This document shows, piece by piece, positions 34,275 to 44,872 of a stretch of DNA of 64,000 nucleotides (positions are counted from its first letter, which is position 1; every line of letters begins with the position of its first letter). This DNA comes from Theileria orientalis strain Shintoku (Eukaryota > Apicomplexa > Aconoidasida > Piroplasmida > Theileriidae): contig NC_025261.1 in NCBI RefSeq assembly GCF_000740895.1, forward strand, positions 186,001 through 250,000. The letters are read 5' to 3'. The notes under the pieces were generated by a model. The model saw nothing but the letters and a program-made list of their open reading frames with translations, made no database searches and was not told the origin of the DNA. The position numbers and the translations under genes were made by a program.

Positions 34275-35531
34275 TGCCCAAACTCCCTTTTCGCTTTTGC
34301 CCGTGTATGCTAATCGTTACCATATTGCCACTTTCTGGATTGCGCCTCGGGATCTGGATCGGCTCTACAACCTGAATGTGTTGGAACAAACTTGGTAATA
34401 AAATATTTGACTCTTTGCTATGAACGTACTGTAACTGAAAAATCTACAAGCTTTTGATAATTTATTTACTTAATGCCGCTACAATACTACTGTTATTTTC
34501 TTTTTATCTCACGTGTTCTTATCCACACTGCTCTGCAACGTTGTTTTTACACCCAAAACACTGTCCCAGTGTGTATGTGTTTGCGAGTTGAGTGGTTCCA
34601 GCCTGTGAGCGCGCTGGGGTCAGCTAAGTCTCACTATATGGTCGACTACACATTCAACAGTGCCCACTGTACAGCATTCGCAGTTGTACTCTGGGCTTTA
34701 ATAACCCACTAGGCAAATCACAGGGTTCAGCGTTTTAGTTTACCAATGTTATTGGCACGTTTATATACACATGTATGGTATAATTGGTACTATACACACT
34801 TTACACAATGTATATACACACATAAGCATATATAGTACGTTGTATATGAACAAGTTACTATAAGATCGAGCTCAGATCAACTTTACTCTCCTAGAACAGT
34901 CGATAAAACATCAATAAACACATAAGTACACTTTACGGTTTAAATTAGGTACACATTCATTCTGTAATCGTTAGTATAGTTAGCAGGGATAATAATGTTG
35001 ATCTATATGTTGATAAATAGCCACAAATCAACCAAAAACGTCGTTTTATTTATAAATTACCCAAAATAAACAATGAAAATACGCTATGTGTCACTAAACA
35101 GTGTCGATTTACTGACAAACGACATCCACTCAAGTATTTAGTTCGTAAACACACATCATCAATGCTCAATTTAAATTATAAATAATATAAATCAATGAAC
35201 CATTGTAAACAATTCATTCAACGGACCATTGGTGGATTCTGGAATACTGAGTAAGTCGGGGTGATTCTGACTGGAAGGACGGCTCTTCCTAATCCCGTTG
35301 GAAAATAAAAATGGATCAAGCACGCAATAAACTGCTATTTTTTCCGGTTCTGATGCACGGGATTCCTTCCTACACATTGCATCAAAAGTGCAACCTATGC
35401 AGAATCCTGTGCGCTGCTGTAAATCAGATAACTAAAGAGCGTTTTGCTTTAGCGCCTCCTTGGAAAGGGAACCCGAGGAATCTCGCAGGCTGCGCAAGGA
35501 AGTCTCTTGATCACTCACTATATTGTTGGAA
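34275..35531. other. 1.25-kb intergenic region
   Basis: Between MORC and the CCCH protein, both plus strand. Mostly AT-rich with TATA- and CA-rich runs near 34750-34860. A 60-codon minus-strand frame at 35192-35377 and a plus frame at 35311-35550 overlap each other; neither has features of a known protein, and the plus frame runs out of phase into the next gene. I call no gene here. Confidence 0.5.
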
Positions 35532-36344
35532 ATGTCGTCCGTGGTGTTGAACGACGAGGAGCTCAGGTGCTTCCGCACGAAGATTTGCAACAATCTCGTG
35601 AAGGGCCGGTGTAACTTCAAGGAATCTCGCTGTATTTTTAGCCACAACACTGTTTGTACTCGGAGGTGCCCTTTGTACCTCTCGAACACTTCTTTCATTC
35701 GGTACATCCCCCTCTTCTGCTCACACATTGTTTTCACTCAGAATTTTAGGGCAATAAAGTCGAATTGTCCCTTCGGGAACGAATGCATTTACTCTCACTC
35801 TCTGGATGAGATTTTGTACCATCCTCAGTTTTACAAGACTATTTCTTGTGAGCATCACTTGAAGGGCGGGTGTAAGCACATTTTTTGTCCCTTCGTTCAC
35901 GACGACTCTGAGCGCAGGATGCTTAAACACTACAAGCTTCCTTTCACCAACAATCTTTACATCCCTCCTAACAAGTACATCACTGTTGTTGACGCTATTA
36001 ATCAGCGCGGCGGCGCCAAGAAGCGTGTCGAGTCCGACACTTCTACTGTTCACTCTGTCATAAACTCTCCTCCTCTCATAAACCAGCACCGCACTTTCGG
36101 CGATGCTGACTTGCAAAACGACTTAATTATTCTCAGGGGGATGTCCATGGATCAGGGTTTTTCTACTGACTTGGGTCGCGACGTCGACTACCATCAGACT
36201 AGGCGTGTTTCTAACTATTCGAGCAGGCTAAGCTCCATTGAGCAGCTTCTTTCTCACATTACTGGCAACGTTGACGACCCTGTCGTAAACAAGGAGCTGC
36301 TTTACGACTCTATAAAGGGGATTTTAGACACTCCCAGGGCCTGA
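35532..36344 (+). CDS. CCCH-type zinc-finger RNA-binding protein
   Basis: Begins at the ATG at 35532 (MSSVVLNDEELRCFRTK). Three CCCH fingers: CNNLVKGRCNFKESRCIFSH, then SNCPFGNECIYSH, then SCEHHLKGGCKHIFCPFVH, with the YHPQFYKT linker between the last two that is common in plant and protist multi-CCCH proteins. A 48-nt GT-AG intron is likely at 35702-35749. It is a multiple of three so the frame stays open, but splicing restores a cleaner finger spacing (SFIR joined to AIKSNCPFG). The C-terminal half is polar without domains. Without the intron ~270 residues, with it ~254. Such proteins bind mRNA to control decay or translation; the target is unknown. Confidence 0.8.
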   Translation: MSSVVLNDEELRCFRTKICNNLVKGRCNFKESRCIFSHNTVCTRRCPLYLSNTSFIRYIPLFCSHIVFTQNFRAIKSNCPFGNECIYSHSLDEILYHPQFYKTISCEHHLKGGCKHIFCPFVHDDSERRMLKHYKLPFTNNLYIPPNKYITVVDAINQRGGAKKRVESDTSTVHSVINSPPLINQHRTFGDADLQNDLIILRGMSMDQGFSTDLGRDVDYHQTRRVSNYSSRLSSIEQLLSHITGNVDDPVVNKELLYDSIKGILDTPRA

Positions 36345-36455
36345 GCCCTCTCGTGCCGTCAACTCTGCTTTAACCACGTATTTATACATCGTTTATTAAA
36401 TTAGCCGTATTGATTTAATAGCACCTTCCTGAAGCTTCGTTACTTTCACTTTAAC

Positions 36456-37281
36456 TTACAAGAACTCTGGCGTTGCGAATATTTGGCGTCCTCCTGATAT
36501 TGGCATTTTCGGGAACACGTCTGTGAAGAAGTAGTAGATGTGTCCTACGAATATTCCCAATAGGTTCTCGTTAAGGAGATAGTCGGCCATGTATGACAGT
36601 ATTGCCAATATCCTACGTTTAATTTAATGTAATAAAATGTAATTTTAATGTAATGTAATATACTTTTATTGATATTTACTCTAATTTTACTTTATTATCA
36701 TCAGTATATATTTATTTTCTTTATTTATGTTTCACATTTTTACTCTTCCTATCTAATATCTTCTTACCATGGTAGGTATGGAGCTGGAACCGATAAAAAT
36801 ATGATACCTACTCTACTGTAGGGATTTTTTCTTCCCCAAATGTATGTTAAAATGTTAATCATTGTTCCTCCGTAGAACATACTGTGTCCGAACACTTGTG
36901 CCAGTGCCTATGCATCTATTCATTCTATCTTTTCTTACCAGTAGCATTGCTCCGTTACATATTAGCATCCATAGGAAGTCTGCAGGCTTATTGTGCATCG
37001 TTACACTTTCCAGTGAGCTGCAGTAGTGAATCCTACATTTCCTTTTTATTTTTACTCTGAACTTACAGTACGTATATATTCCAGAAGAAAATCATTCCAA
37101 AAGACCCGAAGTACACGAAGCACGTGATTATTCGCCACACTTCTCCTTGAAATACCAGTGTCCAACTCATATACAGGTTTAATGGGCTTATTATGTCCAG
37201 TGAACACAATATCATTAAAAACACTGACGTCGACAGGTATATTCTGGTCATAAATGGAATTGGACCTATTATTGAATCCAT
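36456..37281 (-). CDS. Derlin (ER-associated degradation) protein
   Basis: Minus strand, about five exons separated by short GTAAG-type introns. The start reads [19 protein letters not shown], then [13 protein letters not shown] and [14 protein letters not shown], all in the order found in Derlin/Der1 (IP..TR, ISP..L, (Q/E)(I/V)WR..T.F.YFG). Later exons give [38 protein letters not shown] and [18 protein letters not shown], the conserved rhomboid-like core including G..VGH.Y.F. Ends near ATPEFL. A perfect GTAAGT donor overlaps that stop; if used, the last exon ends at 36401 with ~8 different residues. Derlins retrotranslocate misfolded ER proteins; apicomplexans also have an apicoplast-membrane paralogue, and which one this is cannot be decided without the full alignment. 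Confidence 0.88.
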
Positions 37282-38096
37282 TTTTACTTTTTTATTAATG
37301 TTACAGGTTATACCTCTTAAAATATTTACACTTTTATATCTACATTATATTATAAATATTAGTTGGCTATTTTAATTTTTGTTAAATCCACATTTTTAAA
37401 AACAACAACAATTTCTTATTTTAAAATTGATATATACATTTAAGCGATATTCATGGTGAGTATATCTATAATATTAATTTTGGTTTTAAACGACACCACA
37501 CTATTACTAATATAAGTTGTTGTACAACTACGTTTTATTTTTAATTTTTCCACCTTAAACCAAACTTTATTTACATATTTATATACAATTCTTCTTTATT
37601 ACTTCATTTAAATATACACATTATTATTTTAACCTTCGCACAATCAATTTGGCTAAAACACAAATCTAACCAAATACTTCTTTCAATTTAGTCAAATATC
37701 GGACTATAGAATAAATTATACTCATTTTATTAATTTCCATCTATCATATTATCCAGATTCCTTTACTTTTTATTCTTATTTATTCTTGAATTCCAGGGCA
37801 TTCCATAGATAATAATTGTCAATATATGCTAGTATTCGTCACCCTATGTTCATCATGAGCCTTACTTCTATTATTACTACCATTTAATTCTTCCTTGCAT
37901 TTGTGTTTATTCCATTATATTAGATTTAATCTTCTGTACTGCACACTCCTTTATCAGCCGAGATACGTGTTTAAGTCTACGCTTCATTTAGACACGATGT
38001 ATCATTGTGACACTTTTCAGTCAAATAAATTGGCCGTATATATGTATAAACCAATATAAATCGTATTTGATTTTGTGAAAACTTATAATTTTAGCC
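37282..38096. other. divergent intergenic region
   Basis: 815 very AT-rich bases between the Derlin gene (minus) and the secreted lectin/EGF gene (plus). No open frame, tRNA or snRNA recognised. It should carry both promoters. Confidence 0.5.
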
Positions 38097-40599
38097 ATGA
38101 TGCAAATATCATCATTTGCCCTTATTGTACTGCTTTGTGCATCCCTTCACCTCTCTCATTCCGGTAATAGCAACATGAACATTAATTTTATTACTTAGAT
38201 CGCGTTTCCAGGGACAAGGTAAAGTACTTCAAACAGTCAAAAGTCAAGAGTAATGTTCATGTAAACACATCATAGTTTAGACGTAATATCCACGAAAAGC
38301 CCATTTGATATAAATTGCCCTAATCAGTCTATATTAATCTTAAGTGCGGTTGAAACTTGCAATGGAAGAGTAGTTTCTGCCACAAACAAATACGTTAAAC
38401 TTTGTGACAACAGTGAGAATTGTGAGATACACTACCGTTGCAGTGGAGAAGTTGAGATTTCCATTTACTACACTTGCAGAGGTTAGATTGTTTAATCATT
38501 TTCTTCTTACAACTTTCTATTCTTTCAAGGCTATATAAACACTTTGATATTTGCGCTAACAACAATGTACAGAATTGGAAAGCTCTGGGATAAACGACAG
38601 ATCGAGTAATCGTTAAACCTCCTCATTATACTCTTTAGTTATGAGTTCGTACTTCCGGGACAACTCTCTCGCTTCTTTACGGTGCGGTACAAATAGGTTT
38701 GTGTTCGTTACTTCTGCCTTTTACGTTCACGACCTCAAAGTCAAAGGTACTCAAAGTACCGCCATCACTTCCGAGGTTAAGAAAGAGTGTGACTATGGAG
38801 AGGCTTGCACTTTCATCCCTAAGCTTTTGCCTGGCTTAAAAAAGTCTTACAAGGACTCTTTCTTCTACATAACTTTCATGTGTTTCTTAGGTATGTTACT
38901 TTTTTTTACTCATTTTGTATAGAAAAGGACGCCTGTCTCACTATGGACTGTCCTCCTAACTCAAACTGTGTTATTGAAGGCCCTTTGCCTCCGGTTTGTG
39001 TTTGTCAAGACGGATACACCATGAAAAAAGGCGTTTGCGTCCCTTACCAACCCATAAGGAGTGTTAGAATCAGTGAGCGTCCTCCCTGGTCAGGCTGGAA
39101 GCCCGGCATCAGTGGCCAGCTGGGTCCTTTGGAGCTTCGTCACTCGGGTCCTCCTCAAGATCTTCACCTTTTTATCAGTCCCAAAGACCCTTGGGAAGCT
39201 TCACGGCGTAGGTTCACTCACTCGGACTCTACGACAGCTGTGTATGGGTCTCGCCGGAGGAACAGTTTATCTGAGACTGATGACCGTCCTCAGGATGATA
39301 CTAACGTTCATACCAAAACCGACCTTGACTCTCTCCCTCCTGAGGAAGAACACTCAGATCTAGACTCGGGTGCACAGGACCATTCACTTCAATCCGAGAA
39401 TGAATCCGCACCTACTGAAGACAAAGATGGTGGTAGTGAAACTGACTCTGTTTCTGATGAGGACGAAGATGAAGACGAAGACTCTTCTTCTGATGACCAA
39501 GACTCTTCTTCTGAAGACGAGGACGATCAGGACGATCAAGGCTCTGAGAGTGCGGGTGAGCAGGACGAGCAGGTCCCTGCGAGTGAGAATGGTTCATCGG
39601 ATGAAACTGGTGCGGGCGGCGACCGCCAGGACGATCAAATTTCTGAGGCTGAGGATAGCGAAAGCGGTGAGGACGAAGACGACGAAAATGAGGAGGGCTC
39701 TGAGGCGGAGGCTCCTGAGGATGTCCCCAAAGCATCCGAGGACCCGGCGTCTCAGGGCGACGATTCTCAGCAGAGTCCTGGGGACGAAACCCACTCCACT
39801 GGAGACCCTGAACTCTACCACAGCTCCGGTCATCCCGGTGGCGACCCCGAGCCTGACGAGGAGCCAGAAGTTCATCCGGAGGATTTAGAATCCGGTAGGC
39901 TCATTTACGCATAACTTAAATTACTAGTTAACACACATCTTAGTCAATAGTCGACACTCATCTTAGTCAATAGTCAGTAAACCCACATTACTTAAATTAC
40001 TAGTTACACATCTTAGTCAGTAGTCAACACTTATCTTAGTCAGTAGTCAACACTTATCTTAGTCAGTAGTCAACACTCATCCTAGTCAATAGTCAACACT
40101 TATCTTAGTCAATAGTCGACACACATAACCTAACTGCTAGTCAGTCCACATACTTAACTCACACTCCACTCAATAAACTCATCGCACATACTCACTCAGC
40201 AACACACACAAATACACGCACTAATAGATACATACACTTAACTCAACACACATAGATAAACTGGAGGATTTAAATGAGCCTGAGACTGGAGCTGTTAAGG
40301 AACATCACAATGACCCTGCACACGGGCCTGAAACTGCCGCCTCATCCGAAGACGCTGGCGACGACGAGTACGAGGACGAACTCGAGGGAGCTCAGTACTT
40401 TTCTGACGGCGCAGAACCCGTTGTCTCGCAAATGACCCATGACGACACCACTAGTCACTCCATTGCCACTCTCAGGACTGCTTGCAAGTTTACTGACGGG
40501 TACCTAGCTATTTTTTCACGTACTTTCAGGCGCGTCATCGTTTTCGACAAACTCTGCGACTACCGATCCTGTAGCTACCGTTATAAAGTATGTTCATAA
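38097..40599 (+). CDS. secreted protein with lectin-like (SUEL-type), EGF-like and long acidic regions
   Basis: Eight exons (38097-38163, 38199-38249, 38281-38481, 38573-38605, 38639-38890, 38923-39894, 40256-40499, 40530-40599) give ~629 residues; every phase closes. Signal peptide: ISSFALIVLLCASLHLSHS. Module 1 (~45-110): INCPN...ETCNGR...CDNSENC...YYTC, resembling a galactose-binding SUEL lectin. Module 2 (~125-205): LRCGTNRFVFVTSAFYVHD...KKECDYGEACTF...FYITFMC, a second SUEL-like unit. EGF-like domain (~207-255): DACLTMDCPPNSNC...VCVCQDGY...GVCVP. Then ~350 residues of Asp/Glu/Ser/Gln low complexity and a final Cys-containing half-domain ACKFTDGRVIVFDKLCD. No membrane helix or GPI signal seen, so secreted or bound to another protein. 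Lectin calls rest on pattern only. Role in parasite surface adhesion is inferred. Confidence 0.75.
39934..40130. repeat. 23-bp tandem repeat array in an intron
   Basis: About seven imperfect copies of a ~23-bp unit (core CTTAGTCAGTAGTCAACACT) fill much of the 361-nt intron 39895-40255 of the lectin/EGF gene, with one interruption near 39985-40010. Stops in all frames, so not coding. Confidence 0.85.
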
Positions 40600-40641
40600 C
40601 ATTAGCAATTGACGCTTCGAACTGGGAAGGCAATTTGATTT

Positions 40642-42254
40642 CTACATATATTCGGCAATCTAAGAATTTTTATTTTTAATTAATTTCCACTTACGTCTGC
40701 GGGCATTTCCTCGATTTGCGTGTTGTAGTAGTTTTCAATGCTTTTCATGGCGTCCATGTCCTGAGGAGTCACAAAATTAATTGCGACACCCTTTCTTCCA
40801 AACCTGCCAGATCTTCCAATCCTACAATCAAATTAGCAGTGCCGTAATATTGTTTATTTCACAGGATATCGTTGCCGATAATTGACAGAAAATAGCCATT
40901 ACAACTATTAGTACAGGCAACTAGAGCTATACGTACCTGTGAATGTAGTTGTCTGGTGATACAGGAAGGTCGTAGTTGATCACGAGTGACACTTGCTGTA
41001 CGTCGATTCCTCTTGCTAACAGGTCTGTCGTGATCAGCACACGTGTGGAGCCTGATCTGAACTCGCGCATGATGAGGTCTCTTTCCTTCTGGCCCATTTC
41101 TCCGTGCATACTTGAGACTGTGAAGTCCTTCTCCTGCATTTTTGCTGTCAGCGTGTCCACCTTCCTTCTCGTGTTGCAGTATATGATCGCCTGTGTGATC
41201 GTCACTGACTCGTAGAGGTCGCAGAGTGTGTCAAACTTGTAGTCCTTTTCTATCAATACGTAGAACTGTTTAATTCCTTCCAGTGTCAGCTCATCTTTTT
41301 TTACTAGTATCCTCTTTGGTGAGCGCATGAATTTGGTTGTGAGTTCCAATATTTCATTGGGCATTGTTGCGCTGAAAAGTGCTACTTGGATATCCCGGGG
41401 CAACTTTTTAAAGACTACACATTGATTAACTCATGATAGTATCTAATTGATGTGCTGCTAATGCAACTCAAATCGTTCTTAAAAGGTGAGGTTTACATTA
41501 ATTAAGAATTTCAAATCTTGAATAATTTAATCTAAAGTAAACAATACGGTATTCAACATAGACTAATAAGAATCCGTTCGTTCCATCAATCTCTAATATT
41601 TTCAAATATTTAACGAACTATGTAAATTAGTATGTATTTGTACCTTCATGTATTTGTCCTTTAAATCCGCGTGATAACATCTCGTCTGCCTCGTCTAGTA
41701 TAAACAACTTCATTTTGTCCGTCAATAAAGCTTTTTTGTCGATCATATCGTAGACTCTTCCTGGTGTTCCTACAACCATGTGTACACCTGCCTTCAACTT
41801 GAGTACGTCGTCGCGTACTACTGTGCCTCCTACACAGGCATGGCATTGCACCTTCAGGTAGTCTCCCAATGCCAGGACCACCTACGTTTTTGTTTACTTT
41901 ATTCAAGCTTACCTTCTGGATCTGCTGTGCCAACTCTCTTGTCGGTGCCAAGATTAATATTTGACATGACATAAGATCGTAGTTGATTATTTGAAGAGCT
42001 GCAATACTAAATGTTGCCGTTTTTCCTGTGCCAGACTGTGCTTGGCCAATTGTGTCATAATTTTCAATAATTGGCTTTATTCCGCGCTGCTGGATTGCCG
42101 ACGGTCTTTCAAAACCGTATGAGTAAATTCCTCTTAATAAATTTTCGTTTAGTTTCAGCGCATCAAACGAATCTACAACTTCATCATAGTTTGATTCCAT
42201 TGTAACATTTCCGTTTGCATACGCTGATTGGTTATTTGAATCAGAGTCTGCCAT
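40642..42254 (-). CDS. EIF4A: eukaryotic initiation factor 4A, DEAD-box RNA helicase
   Basis: Five exons (42254-41913, 41881-41644, 41414-40937, 40821-40695, 40659-40642) give 400 residues, the exact family size. All helicase motifs are intact: Q motif [13 protein letters not shown], Walker [10 protein letters not shown], Ib [24 protein letters not shown] box [17 protein letters not shown], then [23 protein letters not shown] and the split motif [15 protein letters not shown]. The C-terminus EEMPADIAEYM resembles the eIF4A ending EEMP..VADLI and needs the tiny 18-nt final exon. It unwinds mRNA 5' leaders in the eIF4F complex. The stop is 42 bp from the convergent secreted-protein gene. Confidence 0.95.
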
Positions 42255-43190
42255 TTTGTTATAATTATTTTTTATGGACCGTTAAATTATTTTCAAAGCT
42301 ATATTCTATTATATTAGGATTCTGCTTTTTGATATTTTAGATCCGTAAATTGTTTCTATATGTCTAAGAGATTTTATTACACCTAACAGATGTGGAATAA
42401 TATATTCAACTAAAATCAATAATATTGATATGGGAGATAATCCGCGTTTTTGTTAAATCTATATACACAACCCCCACGAACATGCATATGAGATCAAATG
42501 AATAGGTAGAAATACCAATTCTTATTCTCTAATCTACTCTTTAGCTTACACACAACCCTTATATGGATTTAGCAATGTTTATTCTACGTCCACGAGGCTT
42601 CCAATATTTAAAATAAAATTATTTTTAGCAATTCTTCCTCACTATTAAATATTATCTTTTTCTTGTCTCTTGAGCTTTTAAATTTAATAAAACCTTTAAT
42701 TTTTTTTAAAGATTTAAATTTTAAATATTAATCACTTATTATCTTTTTGGATCCTTCCTTGTACTTGTTCTTAAATACTTTCTAAGATAATTCTGTGTTA
42801 GCTTTTTTGCCCATTTCCGAGTTCATCACCCCAACCTTCTTTTAGGAAAATACACACACTTATATTTGTTGTTTATATATTTTATTATTATTGAGTTATT
42901 TTCATAAATATAACTCAAATCAAATTTGTGTGCTCTGTACGCGTTCTTACACATCTTGTGTCTTAACATTCCTTAATTACACCCTGATTACCTAATCGTA
43001 TTTCCTACGATTAATCACACTTATAGATACATATATTTTCCTTTTATTTTACGAAAAAAATTTAAAAAGGAAATTCCAATAAATTCCATCTCCGGTTCAC
43101 GTTAATGGCAATAATTTAGTATTTTATAACTTTTATTTAGAATAAAATTGTATATCAATCACTGATATCTTTTAATAAATATATTTTATC
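42255..43190. other. divergent intergenic region
   Basis: About 935 bases, strongly AT-rich, between eIF4A (minus) and the tRIP-like gene (plus). No open frame or structured RNA recognised; contains the two promoters. Confidence 0.5.
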
Positions 43191-44825
43191 ATGATTGAGC
43201 TAGTAGTATATTCTGATTCTCAAGAATCCCAAATAGTAAAATTACTTTTGAAATATTTAAACCTAAACGATGTTTCCCTTACCTTAAGTACAAACAAAGA
43301 TGAGGTAATTATTAATAAATTTACACATTTCCCTTTAATTAGGAATTATTTCTCAAGTTACCTGGTGAAACTGAACCAGTTAAACATTTTCCCTTAATGT
43401 TGGAGCGCCTACTAAAATCATCTCCTCACGGCTCTTTATTACTCCCTACTGATCCAGAACTAAAGGTATTTCCCCTTTTAAACTAAATTTCAAAGGCTAC
43501 AATGGATTCCTTCGTCGATTTCGGCTTTAAACACGGTTTTAACGTGTTAGATGTTGATTCCCTCAGAGTATTTTACCCGAATTTCATCTTCCTTAGATGC
43601 TTGATAATTATTTGTTGAACGAGACGTTCTTTTCGGGTCCTACCATTTCGTTGGCAGACGTAGTATTATTCGTTTCCGTCACCTACTGGACCGTAAGTAG
43701 TCGTGTACTCAAGTTTACTTCAGTCTCGTTCTAAGTCAAAGGAGCGTATGGAAGTACCAAATCTCATGAGGTGGTTTGATCACTTGCAACACCTTCCAGG
43801 TGCGAATCTTAATTTTACCATACTCGCAAATGACTGGCCCCTTACACACTCTTTAGAATTCGCTTCATGTTTCGAGGAATTTAAAGTGATACAACTTTTC
43901 GACGTATGTGTGGAATAGCATAATGTTCTTTAGGAAAAATTGGTGATGACTGAGCCCAAAAAAGGTAAACCGAGAGCAGCTTACCACCCTTCAGAAAAAG
44001 CTGAAAAGAAGAAGGAAAAGAAGGAGAAGCCAAAGGTTGAGAAACCTCCCGTTGAGACTCGTCCTTACGACGACGTTACGCGCTTGAATGTTCGTTTTCA
44101 CCTTTTCACTGAGTTTAGGTCGTTGTTGGACTGGTAAAATCTATCAGAAAACACGAAGACGCTGACAAGTATGAAATTGCCACACTTTAAACTAATGTTT
44201 AGACTATACTGTCTTAAAATTGATGTCGGCTCAGAAGTCAGGAGCATTTGCTCTGGGCTTGTCGATTTTTTGATGCCCGATCAGATCCTGGATAAGAAGG
44301 TGTGCGTTCTCGCAAACTTACCTAAAAAGAATCTGAGGGGCGAGGAGTCAAACGGGATGGTGCTCTGCGTATCAAACTCAGACAAAAGCTCCGTGGAACT
44401 TCTGGAACCACCAGTGGATGCTCCCGTAAGTCATACGTTCAGGCTATTCATCACACACTATCATATACATACACATGTAAATGCTCTTACACATACACTT
44501 CAGTATATACTTATGTATGTATGTATGTTCAACTAGTTTTACTGTGACACATCATTAAGGTGGGAGAGCGTGTGTACTGGGAAGGGTACTCCGGGGAGGC
44601 CGATGAGCAGCTTTCCAGCAAAAAGGGAAAGGACACCTTTGCAATGGTCCAAAAGGTACTGTTTATGTCGTCAACGTCTGTTAAATAGGATTTGAACTGT
44701 AAGGAGAACGTGGGATTCTACAAGGTATCCGGTGCCGAATAACATTTGTCCTTTAGGACTCGAAGTTTATGACTTCCAAGGGGCCCTGCGTGTGCCCAAA
44801 AATCTCAACTGGCACCATTTCCTGA
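43191..44825 (+). CDS. tRIP/AIMP1-like protein: GST-like N-terminus plus EMAPII tRNA-binding domain
   Basis: About ten exons, short introns, phases followed across the joins. The N-terminal ~190 residues have a GST-C-like pattern (LDNYLLNETFFSGPTISLADVVLF), as in the GST-like domains that hold synthetase complexes together. A Lys/Glu-rich linker (EKAEKKKEKKEKPKVEK) follows. The C-terminal domain is an EMAPII/Arc1p OB-fold: VVVGLVKSIRKHEDADKLYC, KIDVGSEVRSICSGL, VCVLANLPKKNLRGEESNGM, then MVLCVSN and VELLEPP. This architecture equals Plasmodium tRIP, a membrane protein reported to bind and import host tRNA, and also AIMP1/Arc1p scaffolds. I see no obvious membrane helix. The protein ends at ISTGTIS. 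Confidence 0.85.
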
Positions 44826-44872
44826 CTTTAGCCGCACTAATGTGACTACCACGCCTGAGCAGAATGTACGCG

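Noticed and set aside
34473..34712. 79-codon plus-strand frame after MORC
   Set aside because: No recognisable motif, weak composition, and no splice partners seen.
35192..35377. 60-codon minus-strand frame upstream of the CCCH gene
   Set aside because: It looks slightly protein-like, but overlaps a plus-strand frame, has no resolved 5' exon and no known motif; too weak to annotate.
39934..40130. Repeat array considered as CRISPR
   Set aside because: Units are head-to-tail without unique spacers and lie in a eukaryotic intron.
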